A DNA stretch of 64,000 nucleotides. Source: Arthrobacter sp. AFG20. GTDB taxonomy: Bacteria > Actinomycetota > Actinomycetes > Actinomycetales > Micrococcaceae. A program made the position numbers and the translations under genes. The DNA lies in NCBI RefSeq assembly GCF_002892795.1, contig NZ_PJMC01000015.1:1-64000 (forward strand), in the 5' to 3' direction. The notes beneath the pieces are model-generated. The model did no database searches and was not told the DNA's origin. It saw only the letters and a list, made by a program, of their open reading frames with translations. Positions 1-12,511 of this stretch are shown here, piece after piece (the stretch's first letter is position 1; the number at the start of each line of letters is the position of its first letter).

Positions 1-564
1 GATGTCATCGCCCACGATCGGCACACCCGCGGCCGTGAACTTGTCAGCCCACTCCCTGGTGCCCGCGAGGAACACCGGCAGCGCGTTCACGAACGCCACT
101 CCGGCATCGATCGCGCACTGGGCGTAGAACTCCGCAGCTTCCTGGGAGCCGACCGGCAGGTAGCAGACCATGACATCAACCTGGGCGTCCTTGAGGGCCT
201 GGACCACGTCGACCGGCGCCTCGGTGGACTGCTCGATGGTCTCCAGGTAGTACCGGCCCAGACCGTCCAGGGTGTGCCCGCGCTGGACCGTCACACCGGT
301 CGGCGGGACCTCGGCGAGCTTGATGGTGTTGTTCTCACTCGCCAGGATCGCATCGGCCAGGTCAACGCCGACCTTCTTGCCGTCAACATCGAACGCGGCC
401 ACGAACTGCACATCATTGACGTGGTACTTGCCGAACTCCACGTGCATCAGACCCGGAATCGTGGCCTGGGGGTCGGCATCCCGGTAGTAATGGACGCCCT
501 GGACCAGCGAAGCGGCACAGTTACCCACGCCGACGATAGCTACACGAATCGGTTTTGAAGACAC
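1..564 (-). CDS. ino1: inositol-1-phosphate synthase (5' part, runs off left edge)
   Basis: Converts glucose 6-phosphate to 1L-myo-inositol 1-phosphate with NAD, the entry step for inositol, phosphatidylinositol and mycothiol in actinobacteria. Only the first 188 codons are in the window; the family is usually about 360 residues. I chose the GTG at 564, preceded by AAAGGAG; the product begins MSSKPIRVAIVGVGNCAAS, and GVGNCAAS (about residues 11-18) is the Rossmann nucleotide-binding turn. The later stretch VCYLPVGSQEAAEFYAQ fits the actinobacterial type. It is a monocistronic-looking gene with its own upstream region. Recognition is confident; the C-terminal catalytic half cannot be seen. Confidence 0.95.
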   Translation of the reverse strand, partial: MSSKPIRVAIVGVGNCAASLVQGVHYYRDADPQATIPGLMHVEFGKYHVNDVQFVAAFDVDGKKVGVDLADAILASENNTIKLAEVPPTGVTVQRGHTLDGLGRYYLETIEQSTEAPVDVVQALKDAQVDVMVCYLPVGSQEAAEFYAQCAIDAGVAFVNALPVFLAGTREWADKFTAAGVPIVGDDI

Positions 565-605
565 GGAACTCCTTTGAGAACAAACTTCAAGTGCCCTGCG
601 CGTCT

Positions 606-619
606 GTACATTGTTGTAC
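606..619. promoter_or_regulatory. inverted repeat GTACA-N4-TGTAC in the ino1 leader
   Basis: A short perfect palindrome (GTACATTGTTGTAC) lies 42 bp upstream of the ino1 GTG and downstream of the likely -10 box, a position suited to a repressor operator. A second small hairpin (CGCGCC/GGCGCG, 639-654) lies between the two. Function is inferred from position only. Confidence 0.35.
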
Positions 620-660
620 GACGGCGTCTGACGGGCACCGCGCCACGCGGCGCGCTTATC

Positions 661-666
661 AGTCTA
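661..666 (-). promoter_or_regulatory. possible ino1 -10 element (TAGACT)
   Basis: Read on the minus strand this is TAGACT, the same hexamer seen upstream of tuf, secY and rpsL in this window. No convincing -35 is visible at 16-19 bp. It would give a leader of about 90 nt before the ino1 GTG. Confidence 0.35.
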
Positions 667-742
667 ACCAAACGCCGCCGGGCCCGGCTTTGTTCCCGCC
701 GGCCCCGGCCGATTGATTACGCCCGTTTTTGACGCGGCACGT

Positions 743-1792
743 TCAGACCCGCTGCGCCCAAAGGTTGATGTCGGATTCGACGGCGAACTCATCGATCGCT
801 GTCAGCTCGTCGCCGCTGAACTCAAGGTTGTCGATGGCGGCCAGGGTGTCCTCGAGCTGCCTGACGCTGGACGCCCCGACGAGCGCCGAGCTCACCGGGG
901 AGCCCTTGGGCTGGTCGCGCAGGATCCAGGCGATGGCCATCTGCGCCAGCGATTGTCCGCGGCCCGCGGCGATGGCGTTCAGCCCGCGCACCCGGTCCAG
1001 TTTGTCCTCCGTCAACGAAGATTCGGAGAGGAACCTGGCCTTGGCGGCGCGGGAGTCGGCCGGGACACCGTTGAGGTAGCGGTCGGTCAGCATGCCCTGG
1101 GCCAGCGGGGAGAACGCGATGGAACCTGCCCCCACCTGATCCAGTGCCTCGTAAAGGTTGGGAGTCCCGTTCTCGGTCCAGCGGTTCAACATGGAGTAGC
1201 TGGGCTGGTGGATGAGCAACGGGGTGCCGAGGTCCTTCAGGATGCGGGCGGCCTCGAGCGTCTGCTCCGGGGTGTAGGAGGAGATGCCCGCGTACAGGGC
1301 CTTGCCGGAGCGCACGGCGTAGTCCAGCGCGCCCATGGTCTCCTCCAGCGGCGTCTCCGGGTCCGGGCGGTGGCTGTAGAAGATGTCCACGTAGTCCAGG
1401 CCCATCCGCTGCAGCGACTGGTCCAGGCTGGAGATCAGGTACTTCCGGGAGCCCCACTCGCCGTACGGGCCGGGCCACATGTAGTAACCGGCCTTGGTGG
1501 AGATGACCAGCTCGTCACGGTAAGGCCTGAAGTCGTCCTGCAGGTGCCTGCCGAAGTTGGTCTCCGCGGAGCCGTCCGGCGGGCCGTAGTTGTTGGCGAG
1601 GTCGAAGTGGTTGACGCCGAGGTCGAAGGCGCGGCGCAGGATGGCGCGCTGTTCGTCGAAGCGCTTGTCGTCGCCGAAGTTGTGCCAAAGGCCCAGCGAG
1701 ATGGCGGGCAGTTTAAGGCCGCTGCGTCCGACGCGGCGGTACGGCATGGTGTCATAGCGGGTGTCCGAGGCCACATAAGTCATATGTTCCAT
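743..1792 (-). CDS. mgrA: aldo/keto reductase, YghZ/MgrA type
   Basis: NADPH-dependent reductase of the aldo/keto reductase superfamily; the closest recognised group is the L-glyceraldehyde-3-phosphate reductase (YghZ) type, judged from RRVGRSGLKLPAISLGLWHNFGD near the N-terminus and the LANNYGPPDGSAE block. The catalytic tetrad is visible: Asp and Tyr in FDLANNYG (about residues 63-70), Lys in ISTKAGY (about 100) and His in IFYSHRPD (about 140). The C-terminal SSALVGASS segment binds the NADP phosphate. Length (349) is normal. It lies 80 bp downstream of treZ on the same strand, so read-through from the trehalose operon is possible. The true substrate is unknown. Confidence 0.88.
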   Translation of the reverse strand: MEHMTYVASDTRYDTMPYRRVGRSGLKLPAISLGLWHNFGDDKRFDEQRAILRRAFDLGVNHFDLANNYGPPDGSAETNFGRHLQDDFRPYRDELVISTKAGYYMWPGPYGEWGSRKYLISSLDQSLQRMGLDYVDIFYSHRPDPETPLEETMGALDYAVRSGKALYAGISSYTPEQTLEAARILKDLGTPLLIHQPSYSMLNRWTENGTPNLYEALDQVGAGSIAFSPLAQGMLTDRYLNGVPADSRAAKARFLSESSLTEDKLDRVRGLNAIAAGRGQSLAQMAIAWILRDQPKGSPVSSALVGASSVRQLEDTLAAIDNLEFSGDELTAIDEFAVESDINLWAQRV

Positions 1793-1872
1793 CCTGCCAG
1801 CCGCACCAAGGCTGCGGGGCTGGCGTCCACCATCCGGTCACCGCCGGTGGACGCCAACCCCGGGCACTTCAG

Positions 1873-3681
1873 TCAGTCACTGACGACGGCGGCGCTGAGC
1901 GGGCCGAGCTCCGCGCGCTCACCTTCCAGCCGGAAGGCGTCGTCGGTGGCCAGCAGCAGGGCCGTCCCCGCGCCCTCCAGGCTCACCGGCTGCTCCGAGA
2001 AGTTGAGCAGCACCTGCACGCCGCCGCGCCGGAACCGCAGCCAGCGGGCGTCGTCGTCGAACTCCACCTGCGTGTCCTCGAAACCCAGCTTGGTGAGGTC
2101 CGGCGTGGAGCGGCGCAGCGCGGTGAGCGAACGGTACAGCTCCAGCAGCCGGGCGTGGTCGCCTTCGGCGGCCTCCGCCCAGTCCAGCTTGGACCGGCGG
2201 AAAGTCTCCGGATCCTGGGGATCGGGCACGACGGCGGGATCCCACCCCATGCGCTCGAACTCCTTGATCCGGCCTTCCGCGGTGGCCTTGCCGAGTTCCG
2301 GCTCCGGGTGGGAGGTGAAGAACTGCCACGGCGTGCTGGCACCGTACTCCTCGCCCATGAACAGCATGGGTGTGAAGGGCGCGGTCAGGGTCAGTACCGC
2401 GGCGAGCGCCAGGCTCCCGTACGGCAGGGTCTGGGAGAGCCGGTCCCCGGTGGCACGGTTGCCGATCTGGTCGTGGTTCTGCGAGCAGACCACCAGGGCG
2501 GCCGGGTGGACGGCGTCAACGTCGATCGGCCTGCCGTGGTGCCGTTCGCGGAAGCTGGAGTAGCTGCCGTCGTGGAAGAAGCCGTCCCGGAGCACCTTGG
2601 CGAGGGCGCCAAGCGAGTCGAAGTCGCTGTAATAGCCCGTGGTCTCGCCGGTGATGTTGACGTGGACGGCGTGGTGGAAGTCGTCGCTCCACTGCCCTTC
2701 CAGCCCGTACCCGTTGACATCCCGCGGATACAGCAGCCGCGGGTTGTTGAGGTCGGATTCGGCAATGAGCGTCAGCGGCCGTCCCACCTCGGCGGAGATC
2801 TGGCTGGCCAGCGCCCCGAAGTCCTCCAGGATGTGGACCGCCCGCTCGTCCTTCAGGGCGTGGACAGCGTCCAGCCGCAGCCCGTCAACGCGGTAGTCGC
2901 GCAGCCACATGGCCAGGTTGTCCAGGATGAACCGGCGGACATGGTCGGAGCCGGGCCCGTCAAGGTTCACGGAGTCACCCCAGGTGTTGCCCTCGCCCTG
3001 CTTGAGGTAGGGCCCGAACCGCGGCAGGTAGTTCCCGCTGGGGCCGAGGTGGTTGTAGACCACGTCCTGGATCACGCCGAGGCCTGCCGCGTGGGCGGCG
3101 TCGACGAACCGCTGGTACGCTTCCGGTCCGCCGTACGCCTCGTGGACGGCGAACCACTGCACGCCGTCGTAGCCCCAGTTGTGCGTGCCGTTGAACGCGT
3201 TCACGGGCAGCAGCTCGATGAAGTCCACGCCCAGGCCGGCGAGGTAGTCCAGCTTGCCGGCGGCCGCGTCCAGCGTCCCTTCGGGTGTGAACGTACCGAG
3301 GTGGAGCTCGTAGATCACCGCCCCCTGCAGTTCCCGGCCCTGCCAGCCGTCCTCCTGCCAGCTGTGCGCGGAGGGGTCGAAGGTGCGGGACAGCGCGTGG
3401 ACGCCGTCTGGCTGGCGCCGCGTCCTGGGATCCGGCAGCGGGGTTTCGTCGCCGTCCAAGAGGTACCCGTAGTCGACCTCGCCGGTGGCCGGTGCCTCCG
3501 GCGCTGTCCACCAGCCCTCGTTCCCGGGTCCGGTGCCGGGCCGGCGCTGCATGGCGTAGCGCTCCCCGCCGGCCAGCAGCACCACGGATCCGGCGTCGGG
3601 CGCCCAGACGTCGAAGCGTTCCGGGCCCTGCACGGGCTTCGCGGCTTCGCGCGGGTATGTTGCCTGGCCTGTCTGCGTCAT
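1873..3681 (-). CDS. treZ: malto-oligosyltrehalose trehalohydrolase
   Basis: Cytosolic GH13 enzyme that cleaves trehalose from the maltooligosyltrehalose made by TreY. An N-terminal beta-sandwich (about 20-100) precedes the TIM barrel. Visible catalytic residues are the nucleophile D271 in [10 protein letters not shown], the acid/base E308 in AESD and the transition-state D404 in [24 protein letters not shown] and [13 protein letters not shown] are typical TreZ blocks. Length 602 is normal. Its ATG overlaps the treY stop by 4 nt (ATGA), so it is translationally coupled as third gene of treX-treY-treZ. Confidence 0.96.
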   Translation of the reverse strand: MTQTGQATYPREAAKPVQGPERFDVWAPDAGSVVLLAGGERYAMQRRPGTGPGNEGWWTAPEAPATGEVDYGYLLDGDETPLPDPRTRRQPDGVHALSRTFDPSAHSWQEDGWQGRELQGAVIYELHLGTFTPEGTLDAAAGKLDYLAGLGVDFIELLPVNAFNGTHNWGYDGVQWFAVHEAYGGPEAYQRFVDAAHAAGLGVIQDVVYNHLGPSGNYLPRFGPYLKQGEGNTWGDSVNLDGPGSDHVRRFILDNLAMWLRDYRVDGLRLDAVHALKDERAVHILEDFGALASQISAEVGRPLTLIAESDLNNPRLLYPRDVNGYGLEGQWSDDFHHAVHVNITGETTGYYSDFDSLGALAKVLRDGFFHDGSYSSFRERHHGRPIDVDAVHPAALVVCSQNHDQIGNRATGDRLSQTLPYGSLALAAVLTLTAPFTPMLFMGEEYGASTPWQFFTSHPEPELGKATAEGRIKEFERMGWDPAVVPDPQDPETFRRSKLDWAEAAEGDHARLLELYRSLTALRRSTPDLTKLGFEDTQVEFDDDARWLRFRRGGVQVLLNFSEQPVSLEGAGTALLLATDDAFRLEGERAELGPLSAAVVSD

Positions 3682-6020
3682 GACTTTCCTCCTGTCTGCG
3701 TCACTGCTGTCTGCGGCACCAGCAGCGCCACGGGGTAGGTCCGCAAGATGTCAGTGATCTTCACGGTCCCCGGTCCGAAGCCGGCGCCGGTCAGTTCGTC
3801 CTTCATGGCGGTCTCAAGTTCGACGGCGGTGTCCCGCCATCCGCCCGACTGTTCCAGTCCGTAGGGTAGCCGGGTCGCGAGGGTCACCGCACCCGGCGCT
3901 ACGGGGGTGCCGCGGTGGAACGCGAGCAGGTGCCCGGCGGCCGGGCCGCTCGCCTGGACCGGGCGGTAGCCGGCGAACAACTCGGGCCGGTCCCGGCGCA
4001 GCCGCAGTGCACGCGAGGTCACCAGCAGCTTGGTGCGCTCATCCGTGAATGACGGGGGCAGGTCGCCTGCATCAAGCTGCTCCAGCGCCGCGCGGCGGTC
4101 GTCGAAGCTGAACGGGCGCCGGTTGTCCGGGTCCGTCAGCGACCGGTCCCAGAACTCCGTGCCCTGGTACACGTCCGGAACGCCGGGCATGGTGAGCTGC
4201 ACAAGCTTGGCTGCGAGGGAATTCGAGGCGCCGTGCGGCTCCAGGAGTTCCACGAGCGACTCGACTTCGGCCCGGACGGCAGGGTTGTCGAACGCGGCGT
4301 CGACGGCGGCGGCCAGCTTCTCCTCGAACGCCGGATCGGGATCGGTCCAGTTAGTCGAGTTCCCGGCTTCACGCGCGGCCTTCAGCGCGTAGTACTGCAG
4401 GCGTTCCCGGCTGGCGGGCCAGGCGCCGGCGATGGCCTGCCACAGCAGCGCGGACAGCGGGCCGTCCGGCAGCGGGGCCAGTTCACGCAGCCGGTTCAGG
4501 GCTTTCTCCCATTCGCCGGCAACCTCGGAGAGGACCGAGATCCGCGCCCGGGTGTCCTCGCTGCGTTTGGTGTCGTGCGTGCTGAGCGTGGTCATGGACA
4601 GCGGCAGCTCGGCCTGCCGGCGGGCCATCCTGGCGTGGAACTCGCCCGGCTCCACGGCGAACTCTGTGGGGTCGGCGCCCACTTCCGTGAGGGTGCCCAG
4701 GCGGTTGTAGCGGAAGAACGCGGTGTCCTCCACGCCCTTGGCCATGACCATTCCCGAAGTCTGCTGGAAGCGCCGGGCAAGCTCCAGGTCGGTGTCCAGC
4801 AGTAGCGGCTGCAAAGCCTGGATGGCCTGGTCGAGTTCCGGCCGCCTGCGCGCCGCAAGCTCGCACGCCTCCTTCAGGACTTCCGCACCCTCCGGCAGGT
4901 ACGTGCGGTAGACCGGGAAGGCGGCGATGATTTCGGCGATCGCGTCCGCGGCGGCGTCGGCGGACAGTCCGGCGTCGCCCGGAACCAGCCGGGCCAGCCG
5001 CAGAATCTCTGAGTGGAGGATGCCGTCGGTGATCCGGCGCTTGGTCCCCCGGATCATGTCCTCGTAGTCAGCAGGCTCACCGCCGCGCAGCGAGGCATCC
5101 AGCCGGTCCAGAGCTGGCTGGCCGCTGGGGTCCACAAGAACCCGGTCGACGTCGGCGAGGGCGTCGTAGCCCGTGGTGCCCTCGCATTCGAAGCTGGCGG
5201 GCAGCTGCTCCCCCGGCTCGAGGATCTTTTCGACCAGCAGGTAGGCTCCGCCAGTGGCTTCCCGGAGCCGCCTCAGGTACCCCTCGGGGTCGGCGAGGCC
5301 GTCCGGGTGGTCGATCCGGAGGCCGTCCGCGAGCCCCTCACGGAACCAGCGCACCACCTCCTGGTGTGCCTCGTCAAAGACCGCGGGGATCTCCACGCGG
5401 ACGCCGGCGAGCGTGTTCACCGCGAAGAAGCGGCGGTAGTTCAGCTCGTTGTCCGCGCGCCGCCAGCCCATCAGCTCGTAGTGCTGCCGGGCGTGGACGT
5501 CGCGGGGGGAGTCGCCTTCGGTGTAGCTGCCGTCAGCCAGCGGGAAGCGGTGGTCGTAGTACCGGAGCTCCCCGTCCTTGATTTCGAGCTGGTCCAGGTC
5601 ATCGTCACTGCCGAGGATCGGGAGCCGGATGCGCCCCCCGGCGAGGTCCCAGTCGACGTCGAACGCTTCCGCGTACCGGGACTGGCGCCCCTCCTTGAGC
5701 AGCGACCACCACCAGGGGTTCTGCACCGGCGTGGCGACGCCGACGTGGTTGGGCACGATGTCGATCAGCACGCCCATGCCCGCGGCGCGGGCCGCCTTGG
5801 AAACGGCGGCCAGGCCCTCCGGGCCGCCCCGTTCGGGGTCGACGGCGGAGGGATCGGTGACGTCGTACCCGTGGTCGGACCCTTGTTCGGCGGTCAGGAC
5901 CGGTGACAGGTAGACCCAGTCGACGCCGAGCGAGTGCAGGTACGGCACGGTTTCGGCGGCGTCGAACAGCGTAAATCCCCGCCGGATCTGCAGCCGGTAC
6001 GTGGAAACTGGCGTTCTCAT
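3678..6020 (-). CDS. treY: malto-oligosyltrehalose synthase
   Basis: GH13 enzyme that isomerises the reducing-end alpha-1,4 bond of maltodextrins to alpha,alpha-1,1, giving maltooligosyltrehalose for TreZ. The start [21 protein letters not shown] is diagnostic. D237 (nucleophile, [10 protein letters not shown]) and E264 (acid/base, [10 protein letters not shown]) are in place, and [11 protein letters not shown] supplies the third acidic residue. Length 780 fits the family. The ATG overlaps the treX stop by 4 nt and the stop overlaps treZ by 4 nt, so the three enzymes should be made in step. Confidence 0.97.
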   Translation of the reverse strand: MRTPVSTYRLQIRRGFTLFDAAETVPYLHSLGVDWVYLSPVLTAEQGSDHGYDVTDPSAVDPERGGPEGLAAVSKAARAAGMGVLIDIVPNHVGVATPVQNPWWWSLLKEGRQSRYAEAFDVDWDLAGGRIRLPILGSDDDLDQLEIKDGELRYYDHRFPLADGSYTEGDSPRDVHARQHYELMGWRRADNELNYRRFFAVNTLAGVRVEIPAVFDEAHQEVVRWFREGLADGLRIDHPDGLADPEGYLRRLREATGGAYLLVEKILEPGEQLPASFECEGTTGYDALADVDRVLVDPSGQPALDRLDASLRGGEPADYEDMIRGTKRRITDGILHSEILRLARLVPGDAGLSADAAADAIAEIIAAFPVYRTYLPEGAEVLKEACELAARRRPELDQAIQALQPLLLDTDLELARRFQQTSGMVMAKGVEDTAFFRYNRLGTLTEVGADPTEFAVEPGEFHARMARRQAELPLSMTTLSTHDTKRSEDTRARISVLSEVAGEWEKALNRLRELAPLPDGPLSALLWQAIAGAWPASRERLQYYALKAAREAGNSTNWTDPDPAFEEKLAAAVDAAFDNPAVRAEVESLVELLEPHGASNSLAAKLVQLTMPGVPDVYQGTEFWDRSLTDPDNRRPFSFDDRRAALEQLDAGDLPPSFTDERTKLLVTSRALRLRRDRPELFAGYRPVQASGPAAGHLLAFHRGTPVAPGAVTLATRLPYGLEQSGGWRDTAVELETAMKDELTGAGFGPGTVKITDILRTYPVALLVPQTAVTQTGGKS

Positions 6021-8425
6021 GCGTCCTCCCCTGCGGGCTTGACCGCCTTCAAGTGGTTGTTCCGCCGCCCGCCAGGCTTTCCTGCCGGTTTCTCCGCCGG
6101 CTGTTCCTCCGCCGCCGGTTCAGCCGCAGGCTCCGAGGCAGGCTCACCAGCAGGCTCCGCGGCCGGTTCAGCCGCAGACTCCGCAACCGGGTCCGCCGGC
6201 TTCTTCGTCTTGGCCGGTTCGGGAATGGCAGGTGCAGTGAGCGTGGCGTTCTCAGCGGTGGCGGTCTGGGTCAGTGCCGCGAGGGAGGCGGCCACGGAAT
6301 GGTCGGGCTCCTCCTCCGGGGCGCTGTGGGCGCGGAGCACCACCAGGGACTTGGCGGCGACGGACAGCAGGCTGCCCGCGTTGGCCGGCTCAGAGTCCGC
6401 GCCTTCACCTGCGGTATCGATGATGACGTCCCAGGCCGGTGCATATTCGTCCGGCGGCAGCGTGAACTCGACGTCACCGTCGTGGGCGTTGAAGTACAGC
6501 AGGAAGTTCACGTCGGTGATCCGGCGGCCGCGGTCGTCATGACCCTGGATGCCATCACCGTTGAGGAACATGCCCACCGAGCGGCCGAAGCCGCTGTCCC
6601 AGTCCTCCGGGGACATGACGTTGCCGTCGGGATCCAGCCATACAATGTCCGGCAGCCGCTCGCCCTCGCCCCGCCGGACGGGCCGGCCGTCGAAGAAGCG
6701 GCTACGCCGGAAGGTGGGGTGCTTGGCGCGCAGGGAGTTGACCGCCGCGGTGAATTCGATGAGCGGCTGGTCCACGCTGTCCCAGTTGACCCAGGTGAGC
6801 TTCGAGTCCTGGCAGTACCCGTTGTTGTTGCCCTGCTGCGTCCGGCCCATCTCGTCGCCGTGCAGGATCATGGGCACGCCCTGCGAGAGGAGCATGGTGG
6901 CGATGAAGTTGCGCTGCTGCCGCGCCCTCAGCGCCAGGACCTTGGGGTCGTCCGAAGGGCCCTCCGCCCCACAGTTCCAGGAGCGGTTGTGCGATTCGCC
7001 GTCCTTGTTGTCCTCGCCGTTGGCATCGTTGTGCTTCTCGTTGTAGGACACCAGGTCACGCAGCGTGAAGCCGTCGTGCGCGGTGACGAAGTTGATGGAC
7101 GCGACCGGGCGGCGGCCGGAGTGCTCGTAGAGATCCGCGGAGCCGGTGATGCGCGAGGCGAACTCGCCGAGCGTGGCAGGTTCGCCGCGCCAGAAGTCGC
7201 GCACGGTGTCGCGGTACTTGCCGTTCCATTCGGTCCACTGAGGCGGGAAGTTGCCCACCTGGTAGCCGCCGGGGCCGACGTCCCACGGCTCGGCGATGAG
7301 CTTGACCTGGGACACCACAGGATCCTGCTGGATGAGTTCGAAGAACGTGGAGAGCCGGTCGACGTCGTAAAATTCGCGGGCCAAAGCGGCGGCGAGGTCA
7401 AAGCGGAACCCGTCCACGTGCATTTCGGTGACCCAGTAGCGCAGCGAGTCCATGAGCAGCTGCAGGGAGTGCGGCTGGCGGACGTTCAGCGTGTTACCGG
7501 TGCCCGTGTAGTCCATGTAGTACTGCTTGTCGTCCTCCACCAGGCGGTAGTAGGCCTCGTTGTCGATGCCCTTGAAGCTCAGGGTGGGGCCGAGATGGTT
7601 GCCTTCGGCGGTGTGGTTGTAGACGACGTCGAGGATGACCTCGATGCCAGCCCGGTGCAGCGAACGGACCATCGCCTTGAAGTCCTGGACCTGCTGGCCC
7701 GTGTCCCCGGTGGAGCTGTACGTGTTCTGGGGCGCGAAGAAGCCGATGGTGTTGTAGCCCCAGTAGTTACTCAGGCCCTTCTCCTGCAGCGTGCCGTCGT
7801 TGACGAACTGGTGCACGGGCATGAGCTCGATCGCGGTGACGCCCAGCTTCTGCAGGTGGGAAATCACGGCCGGGTGTGCAACGCCGGCATACGTGCCACG
7901 CTGCTCCTCGGGGATCTCCGGGTGCAGCTCGGTGAGACCCTTGACGTGCGCCTCGTAGATGACCGACTTGTGGTACGGGATGCGCAGGTTCTGGTCGTTG
8001 TCCCAGTCGAAGAACGGGTTGATGACCACGCCCATCATCATGTGCTGCGCGGAGTCGGCGTCGTTCTTGGATGAGGGGTCGCCCATGTTGTACGAGAACA
8101 GGGCGGGATCCCAGTCGATCTGGCCCGCGACTGCCTTGGCGTACGGGTCAAGGAGCAGCTTGTTGGCGTTGAAGCGCTGGCCGTTGTCGGGGTCGTAAGG
8201 ACCGTGGACGCGGTAGCCGTACTTCTGCCCTGGCTGGATCTGCGGCAGGTAGCAGTGCCACACATAGCCGTCGACCTCGCGGAGCGTGACGCGGGTTTCG
8301 GTCCCCTCGTCGTCGAAGAGGCAGAGTTCCACCTTCTCCGCGTGCTCGCTGAACAATGCGAAGTTGGTTCCGGTGCCGTCAAACGTGGCTCCCAGCGGGT
8401 AAGCCGAACCGGGCCAGATTTCCAT
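6017..8425 (-). CDS. treX: glycogen debranching enzyme GlgX/TreX with Pro-Ala-Glu tail
   Basis: GH13 isoamylase-type enzyme that hydrolyses alpha-1,6 branches of glycogen and supplies linear maltodextrin to TreY/TreZ. An N-terminal CBM48-like domain (about 8-110) precedes the barrel; D343 (VDGFRFDLA), E379 ([13 protein letters not shown]) and D451 ([11 protein letters not shown]) are the catalytic acids. The usual protein ends near residue 735; here about 65 extra residues follow, a repetitive EPA/AAEPA run ending in a basic patch ([18 protein letters not shown]). First gene of the tre operon; ATG at 8425 has AGGAG 6 nt upstream. The tail is the only odd part. Confidence 0.95.
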   Translation of the reverse strand: MEIWPGSAYPLGATFDGTGTNFALFSEHAEKVELCLFDDEGTETRVTLREVDGYVWHCYLPQIQPGQKYGYRVHGPYDPDNGQRFNANKLLLDPYAKAVAGQIDWDPALFSYNMGDPSSKNDADSAQHMMMGVVINPFFDWDNDQNLRIPYHKSVIYEAHVKGLTELHPEIPEEQRGTYAGVAHPAVISHLQKLGVTAIELMPVHQFVNDGTLQEKGLSNYWGYNTIGFFAPQNTYSSTGDTGQQVQDFKAMVRSLHRAGIEVILDVVYNHTAEGNHLGPTLSFKGIDNEAYYRLVEDDKQYYMDYTGTGNTLNVRQPHSLQLLMDSLRYWVTEMHVDGFRFDLAAALAREFYDVDRLSTFFELIQQDPVVSQVKLIAEPWDVGPGGYQVGNFPPQWTEWNGKYRDTVRDFWRGEPATLGEFASRITGSADLYEHSGRRPVASINFVTAHDGFTLRDLVSYNEKHNDANGEDNKDGESHNRSWNCGAEGPSDDPKVLALRARQQRNFIATMLLSQGVPMILHGDEMGRTQQGNNNGYCQDSKLTWVNWDSVDQPLIEFTAAVNSLRAKHPTFRRSRFFDGRPVRRGEGERLPDIVWLDPDGNVMSPEDWDSGFGRSVGMFLNGDGIQGHDDRGRRITDVNFLLYFNAHDGDVEFTLPPDEYAPAWDVIIDTAGEGADSEPANAGSLLSVAAKSLVVLRAHSAPEEEPDHSVAASLAALTQTATAENATLTAPAIPEPAKTKKPADPVAESAAEPAAEPAGEPASEPAAEPAAEEQPAEKPAGKPGGRRNNHLKAVKPAGEDA

Positions 8426-8506
8426 TCGTGCTCCTATACCTCGTCCAACACTGCGTCCGGCAGGTCTTCACGCACGACCTGCACGGAACTTGGTCTTACC
8501 GTAACT

Positions 8507-8534
8507 GGTGGGTATGACTATTACGTGACCCACC
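8507..8534. promoter_or_regulatory. inverted repeat in the nnr-treX intergenic region
   Basis: GGTGGGT (8507-8513) and ACCCACC (8528-8534) form a 7-bp inverted repeat with a 14-nt spacer, about 80 bp upstream of treX and directly behind the nnr stop codon. It could be an operator for the trehalose operon or a weak terminator of nnr; no U-tract follows. I see no clear -35/-10 pair. Confidence 0.3.
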
Positions 8535-8535
8535 G

Positions 8536-10065
8536 TTAATTACTAAGCATGCTGACTTTACCCCATATTTCGGGTAAGGCTTCGCAAATCCGTCCCGCCG
8601 TCAGCGGGCCGCCGCCTGCAGCCGCCGCTCCGGACAGGCCGTGCAGGCTCGCCCCCATGGCGGCAATGGCCGCCCAGCGTTCGTCCGGATCGATGCCCAG
8701 GCCCCGGAAGCGCCCAACGTCGGACCCCACCTGGGCGAGCAGCGCACCGATGATTCCGGCCAGCACGTCACCGCTTCCGGCGGTGGCCAGCCAGGGCGTT
8801 CCCTCGGACTGGCTGTAGAAATCCTGGTACGGCGACGCCACCAGCGTGCTGGCGCCCTTTAGGAGCACGGTGGCCTCGGTCAGGCCGGCGGCGCGGCGTA
8901 CGGCAGCGAGTGTGGAGGCCTCGACGGCGTCGCGGTCCAGGTCGGCGCCGAGGCGCTGCAGCAGGGTGGCCAGTTCCCCGGCGTGCGGCGTCAGCACCAC
9001 CTGCGGGGCCAGCACATCGGGCAGCACGGGCAGGGCGCCCGCGTCGGCCACGGTGGGCAGCCCGGAGTCGACGGCGTCGCGGACGCGCTGCATCTCTTCC
9101 TCGTCCTTGCCGTCCATGCCGGATCCGACGAGCCACGCCTGGACGTGGGTTTCCGCCACGGTGCCTGTGCTGCAGACCACCTCGGGGCAGCTGTGGCGGA
9201 TAAGGTCGGCTACCTCCGGCGGCCCGACGTAGCGGACCATCCCGACGCCGGCGGCAAGCGCCCCGCGGCAGGCGAGCACGGCGGCGCCGGGGTAGGCCGG
9301 GGATCCGGCCACCACCCCGAGGACTCCGCGCGAATACTTGTGGGCGCGCCGCGCGGGGCGAGGGAGCAGGGCGGCCAGGTCGGCGGCTTCCAGGCGGCGC
9401 AGGGCGGGCCACGGGAGCGAGTCCTCGATGCCGATCGGGATCACCTCTACCCGGCCGGCGAAGTCCGCTCCCGGGTCCGCCAGCAGACCGGCTTTGGCCC
9501 CGCCGAACGTGACGGTGATATCCGCGGGCAGCACGGGTCCGGCCGCCTCGCCGGTGTCCGCTTCCACGCCGCTCGGCACGTCGCACGCCACCACGAGGCC
9601 GCGGGACCCTTCCGCCAGCCGCGACACGAGTTCCGCCGCCGCGCCCCGGAGTCCGCCCTGGGCGCCAGTTCCGAGCAGCGCGTCAATAACGACGTCGGCC
9701 CTGCCGGCCAGCGCTGCCAGCTCGCCGGCGTTCGCGTCGGTCAGCGTCAGCACCCGGCCGCCGGCGCGTCGAAAGGCGGCCAGGCCGTCCGGGTGGGCCG
9801 TGTCAGAGGCGAGGACCGCCGTCGTCCGCATTCCCCGTCCGGCGAGGTGCGCGGCGGCGAAGAGGCCGTCACCGCCGTTGTTGCCCTTGCCGGCCAGGAC
9901 AACAACGCTGGAGCCGTACAGGCGGCGGCCGCGGCCGCGGAGCTCCGCGATGGCTGCTTTGGCCATGCCACGGGCCGCCCGCTGCATGAGAACAGCGCCC
10001 ATACCTGAATCCAGCAGGGGCTTTTCAGTCTCCCTGATCTGGGTTCCGGTATAGGCGCTGATCAT
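8536..10065 (-). CDS. nnr: bifunctional NAD(P)H-hydrate epimerase / ADP-dependent dehydratase
   Basis: Repairs damaged NADH/NADPH hydrates: the N-terminal YjeF_N domain (about 1-210) epimerises, the C-terminal ribokinase-like domain (about 225-500) dehydrates using ADP. Visible are GNNGGDGLFAA (epimerase), VVIDALLGTGAQGGLRG and VVACDVPSGVEADTG; in the kinase-like half, VLTPHAGELATLL, LLKGASTLV and TAGSGDVLAGIIGALLAQ. I place the start at ATG 10065 (MISAYTGTQIRETEK), 20 bp behind acpS; a longer frame to 10149 would read back through acpS and gives a low-complexity His/Arg leader unlike the family. No strong SD is visible. acpS-nnr pairing is common in actinobacteria. Confidence 0.93.
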   Translation of the reverse strand: MISAYTGTQIRETEKPLLDSGMGAVLMQRAARGMAKAAIAELRGRGRRLYGSSVVVLAGKGNNGGDGLFAAAHLAGRGMRTTAVLASDTAHPDGLAAFRRAGGRVLTLTDANAGELAALAGRADVVIDALLGTGAQGGLRGAAAELVSRLAEGSRGLVVACDVPSGVEADTGEAAGPVLPADITVTFGGAKAGLLADPGADFAGRVEVIPIGIEDSLPWPALRRLEAADLAALLPRPARRAHKYSRGVLGVVAGSPAYPGAAVLACRGALAAGVGMVRYVGPPEVADLIRHSCPEVVCSTGTVAETHVQAWLVGSGMDGKDEEEMQRVRDAVDSGLPTVADAGALPVLPDVLAPQVVLTPHAGELATLLQRLGADLDRDAVEASTLAAVRRAAGLTEATVLLKGASTLVASPYQDFYSQSEGTPWLATAGSGDVLAGIIGALLAQVGSDVGRFRGLGIDPDERWAAIAAMGASLHGLSGAAAAGGGPLTAGRICEALPEIWGKVSMLSN

Positions 10066-10085
10066 TTTGGTCAGTCGGTCCGGGG

Positions 10086-10433
10086 TCAGCCCTCGGCCAG
10101 GACCGTGGCCGTGGCAATGCCGCCGTCGTGGCTCATGGACAGGTGCCACCGTTTGACGCCCTTGGATTCGGCCACCGCGAGCACCGTTCCCTTGACCTGG
10201 ACGGTGGGACCGTTCTGGTCCAGCCCGATCCAGCAGTCCTGCCAGTTCATGCCGGCCGGCGCGCCCAGGACCTTGGCCACGGCCTCCTTGGCGGCAAACC
10301 GCGCCGCCAGGGAGCGGGTGTTCAGTTCCCGTTCGGCCGGCACGAACAGCCGGTCCCGGAGTCCGGGGGTGCGCTCCAGCTGCCGTCCGAAGCGCTCGAT
10401 GTCCACTACGTCTACGCCGATGCCAACAATCAT
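10086..10433 (-). CDS. acpS: holo-[acyl-carrier-protein] synthase
   Basis: Transfers 4'-phosphopantetheine from CoA to the serine of acyl carrier protein (fatty acid synthesis). The small Sfp/AcpS fold is clear: [14 protein letters not shown] supplies the Mg-binding Asp near residue 8, [13 protein letters not shown] (about 45-57) the second metal ligand Glu, and [16 protein letters not shown] is the C-terminal core. 115 residues is normal. It starts 4 bp after the glmS stop, so it is cotranscribed with glmS and nnr. Confidence 0.96.
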   Translation of the reverse strand: MIVGIGVDVVDIERFGRQLERTPGLRDRLFVPAERELNTRSLAARFAAKEAVAKVLGAPAGMNWQDCWIGLDQNGPTVQVKGTVLAVAESKGVKRWHLSMSHDGGIATATVLAEG

Positions 10434-10437
10434 GGGC

Positions 10438-12330
<1,893 letters not shown>

Positions 12331-12511
12331 GGGTATAAGCCTAACCGGCTTTGCGGGTAACCAACGTCGGATGACATCTCAGGGAGCGCCCCGGCTAAAC
12401 GACGTTCTGGCCCTGCCCACACCGTGTCAATGGCCCCGGAATGCCCTTCATCAGGGACTTTACGGCAGGCTGCATTTCGCTCTCGGCGCCGGGCGGGGCA
12501 GAATCTCTAGG

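Noticed and set aside
713..3738. Long plus-strand frames (616 and 527 codons) opposite the aldo/keto reductase and treZ
   Set aside because: High-GC antisense shadows; no domain features, while the minus-strand proteins carry full catalytic motifs.
6053..8074. 673-codon plus-strand frame opposite treX
   Set aside because: Mirror of a real GH13 gene; the Arg/Leu-rich start is the antisense of the EPA repeats.
12331..12511. glmS ribozyme or riboswitch
   Set aside because: No glmS-ribozyme core is recognisable and the element is a Firmicutes feature; only a short inverted repeat is present.
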